Source: Ornithorhynchus anatinus
Taxonomy: Eukaryota > Chordata > Mammalia > Monotremata > Ornithorhynchidae
Direction: 5' to 3'
Assembly: GCF_004115215.2 (NCBI RefSeq)
Contig: NW_024396730.1
Location: 186,001-250,000 of the forward strand
DNA length: 64,000 bases
Each line of letters starts with the position of its first letter. Position 1 is the first letter of the stretch. Shown here piece by piece: positions 62,873 through 64,000 of the stretch. The translations under genes were made by a program, and so were the position numbers. The notes under the pieces were generated by a model. It saw only the letters and a program-made list of their open reading frames with translations. It was not told the DNA's origin and made no database searches.

Positions 62873-63233
62873 TCCTCTCAGGTTTGCACCTGGAGAGTTT
62901 CCAGTACTCTACCAGCCTTGACAATGGGAGGGAGAGTCAAGCAGAAGCATATCCATTCCATTCTTAGCCTGGGCAGTGGCTAGCGAGTGGAAGGCGATCT
63001 GCTACAAGTCAAAACTCCCCTGTGCTGGGCAGCAGCAGTATGGGAGAGGGTCCAGGGTAGAGACTCGAGCTTCCTGCATGGAAGGAGGCCATAGTAAACC
63101 GCTTCCGGATTTTTAGCAAGAAAACTATGGATCCACTATCAGAAAGATTGCAGATGGAGGTGGGGGGTTCTGGGAGAGACCTGTTCATGGAGTCGCTATG
63201 GGTCAGAGACGACTTGACGGCATAAGACAAGAC
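62873..63233 (+). mobile_element. RTE/BovB-like LINE 3' end (copy 4), clean target duplication
   Basis: A 361-base copy splitting a Mon-1 tail, with the 13-base target duplication AACAAATACCATC at 62860-62872 and 63234-63246. The end reads GAGTCGCTATGGGTCAGAGA followed by CGACTTGACGGCATAAGACAAGAC. The best-delimited copy for defining the family's ends. Confidence 0.7.
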
Positions 63234-63279
63234 AACAAATACCATCATTCTCATAATTAACGCAAAGAACCAGTGCACC

Positions 63280-63416
63280 GATTAATAGCTTTTATTAGGC
63301 ACTTATTGTGTGAAGAGCACTGTACTAAGATCTTGGGAAAGCATGATACAACAGAGTTGATAGACATGTTCCCTGTGTACAAGGAGTTTACAGACTACAG
63401 GGAGAATAGACTAAAG
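63280..63416 (-). mobile_element. L2 3' end
   Basis: ATTAATAGCTTTTATTAGGC to AGGGAGAATAGACTAAAG. Confidence 0.8.
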
Positions 63417-63545
63417 TGACCATGTGAAGATAAGTATGACAAGATCTTGGAACATGATTTCCTGAGACCCCGTCACTGCTCCAGGAAAATGGTCCTTAGT
63501 CACATACACCTGTATGTGACCCAGCATTATCAATTTTTTTATGAT

Positions 63546-63924
63546 ATTTGTTAATGATGATGATAATGGTATTTGTTAAGCACTTACTATTTGTCAAGCA
63601 CTGTTCTAAGCACTGGGGTGGATACAAGCTAATCAGGTTGGACACTGTCCCTGTCCCACATGGGGCTCACAGTCTCAATCCCCATTTTATAGATGAGGTA
63701 ACTGAGGCCCAGAGGAGTTAAGCGACTTGCCCAAGATCACACAGCAGACATGTGGTGGAGCTGGGGTTAGAACCCAGATCCTTCTGACTCCCAGGCCTGT
63801 GCTCTTTCCACTGGGCCAAGCACTTACTATGTGACAAGGACTGTTCTGTGTGCTGGAGTAGAAACAAGTCAATCAAGCTGGACATAGTCCCCATCCCACA
63901 TGGGGCTCACAGTCTAAGCAAGGC
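63546..63924 (-). mobile_element. Mon-1 plus a Mon-1 3' half
   Basis: 63546-63819 is complete to CTTTCCACTGGGCCA; 63820-63924 restarts at AGCACTTACTATGTGACAAG. Confidence 0.84.
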
Positions 63925-64000
63925 CCTCTGCCACTTGCCTGCTGCATGACTTTGGGCAAGTTACTTCAATTCACTGTGCCTCAGTAAATTTTATTCATCT
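63925..64000 (+). mobile_element. Mon-1 running off the window end
   Basis: CTCTGCCACTTGCCTGCTGC to GTGCCTCAGTAAATTTTATT; the head is absent. Confidence 0.7.

Noticed and set aside
1-64000. CRISPR arrays, phage, IS elements, operons or rRNA
   Set aside because: None seen; the sequence is typical vertebrate intergenic DNA, and the periodic arrays are micro- or minisatellites without spacers.

Overview
This window is monotreme nuclear DNA, most likely platypus, with echidna as the alternative. It is packed with two interlocking retroposon families diagnostic of monotremes. One is the tRNA-derived Mon-1 SINE, with a head carrying Pol III box A and B, a body reading '..TCATCTGTAAAATGGGGATTAAGACTGTGAGCCC..' and a tail ending in ..GCTTAACAAATACCA. 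The other is the LINE L2, with a tail ending in ..GCTCAATAAATACGATTGA or ..TACTATTGAATGAATGA. By eye there are roughly 85-90 Mon-1 copies or fragments and about 55 L2 copies or fragments, in both orientations and often nested.

The only cellular genes I can support are single-coding-exon chemoreceptor GPCRs. There are two vomeronasal type 1 receptors: a decayed V1R on + at 4.8-5.8 kb, and a V1R on - at 19.9-20.9 kb broken by one extra base in a homopolymer. There are three olfactory receptor ORFs, all on -: an OR6C-like gene at 28.2-29.1 kb and two OR14-family genes at 50.4-51.4 and 58.6-59.6 kb. Each would act alone in sensory neurons (V1R in the vomeronasal organ, OR in main olfactory epithelium). 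There is no operon logic; they share an interspersed chemoreceptor cluster, and four of the five lie on -. A polypyrimidine tract ending in CAG or AAG sits a few tens of bases upstream of several of the ATGs. That fits the usual gene plan of an untranslated 5' exon spliced to one coding exon.

Layout. 1-8 kb: SINE/LINE mosaic, a CT-rich minisatellite split by a probable solo LTR (3411-4398), and the V1R pseudogene. 8-12 kb: the longest L2 (+), with endonuclease and reverse transcriptase remnants, interrupted by a 173-bp GGAA array. 12-19 kb: mosaic, including copy A of an approximately 840-bp segmental duplication and an L2 on -. 20-26 kb: the second V1R and an L2 on -. 28-32 kb: the OR6C-like gene, followed by a nearly perfect 285-bp inverted duplication with a 1.65-kb spacer. 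32.6-34.6 kb: copy B of the segmental duplication, running into a longer L2. 35-50 kb: dense mosaic, a 160-bp tandem duplication, an RTE-type 3' end and two L2 RT remnants. 50-60 kb: the two OR14 genes, a 43-bp minisatellite and a partial tandem duplication. 60-64 kb: a 2.5-kb L2 on + and an RTE-type copy with a visible 13-bp target-site duplication.

The least ordinary items are the inverted duplication, the candidate solo LTR, a four-copy repeat whose 3' end resembles RTE/BovB LINEs, the segmental duplication pair, an unclassified approximately 100-bp repeated module, and receptor-specific oddities: HRY in place of DRY in one OR14, a lost extracellular-loop cysteine in the other, and a homopolymer frameshift in the V1R. 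All coordinates come from reading by eye; repeat edges are good to about 5-15 bases unless a target-site duplication fixes them.
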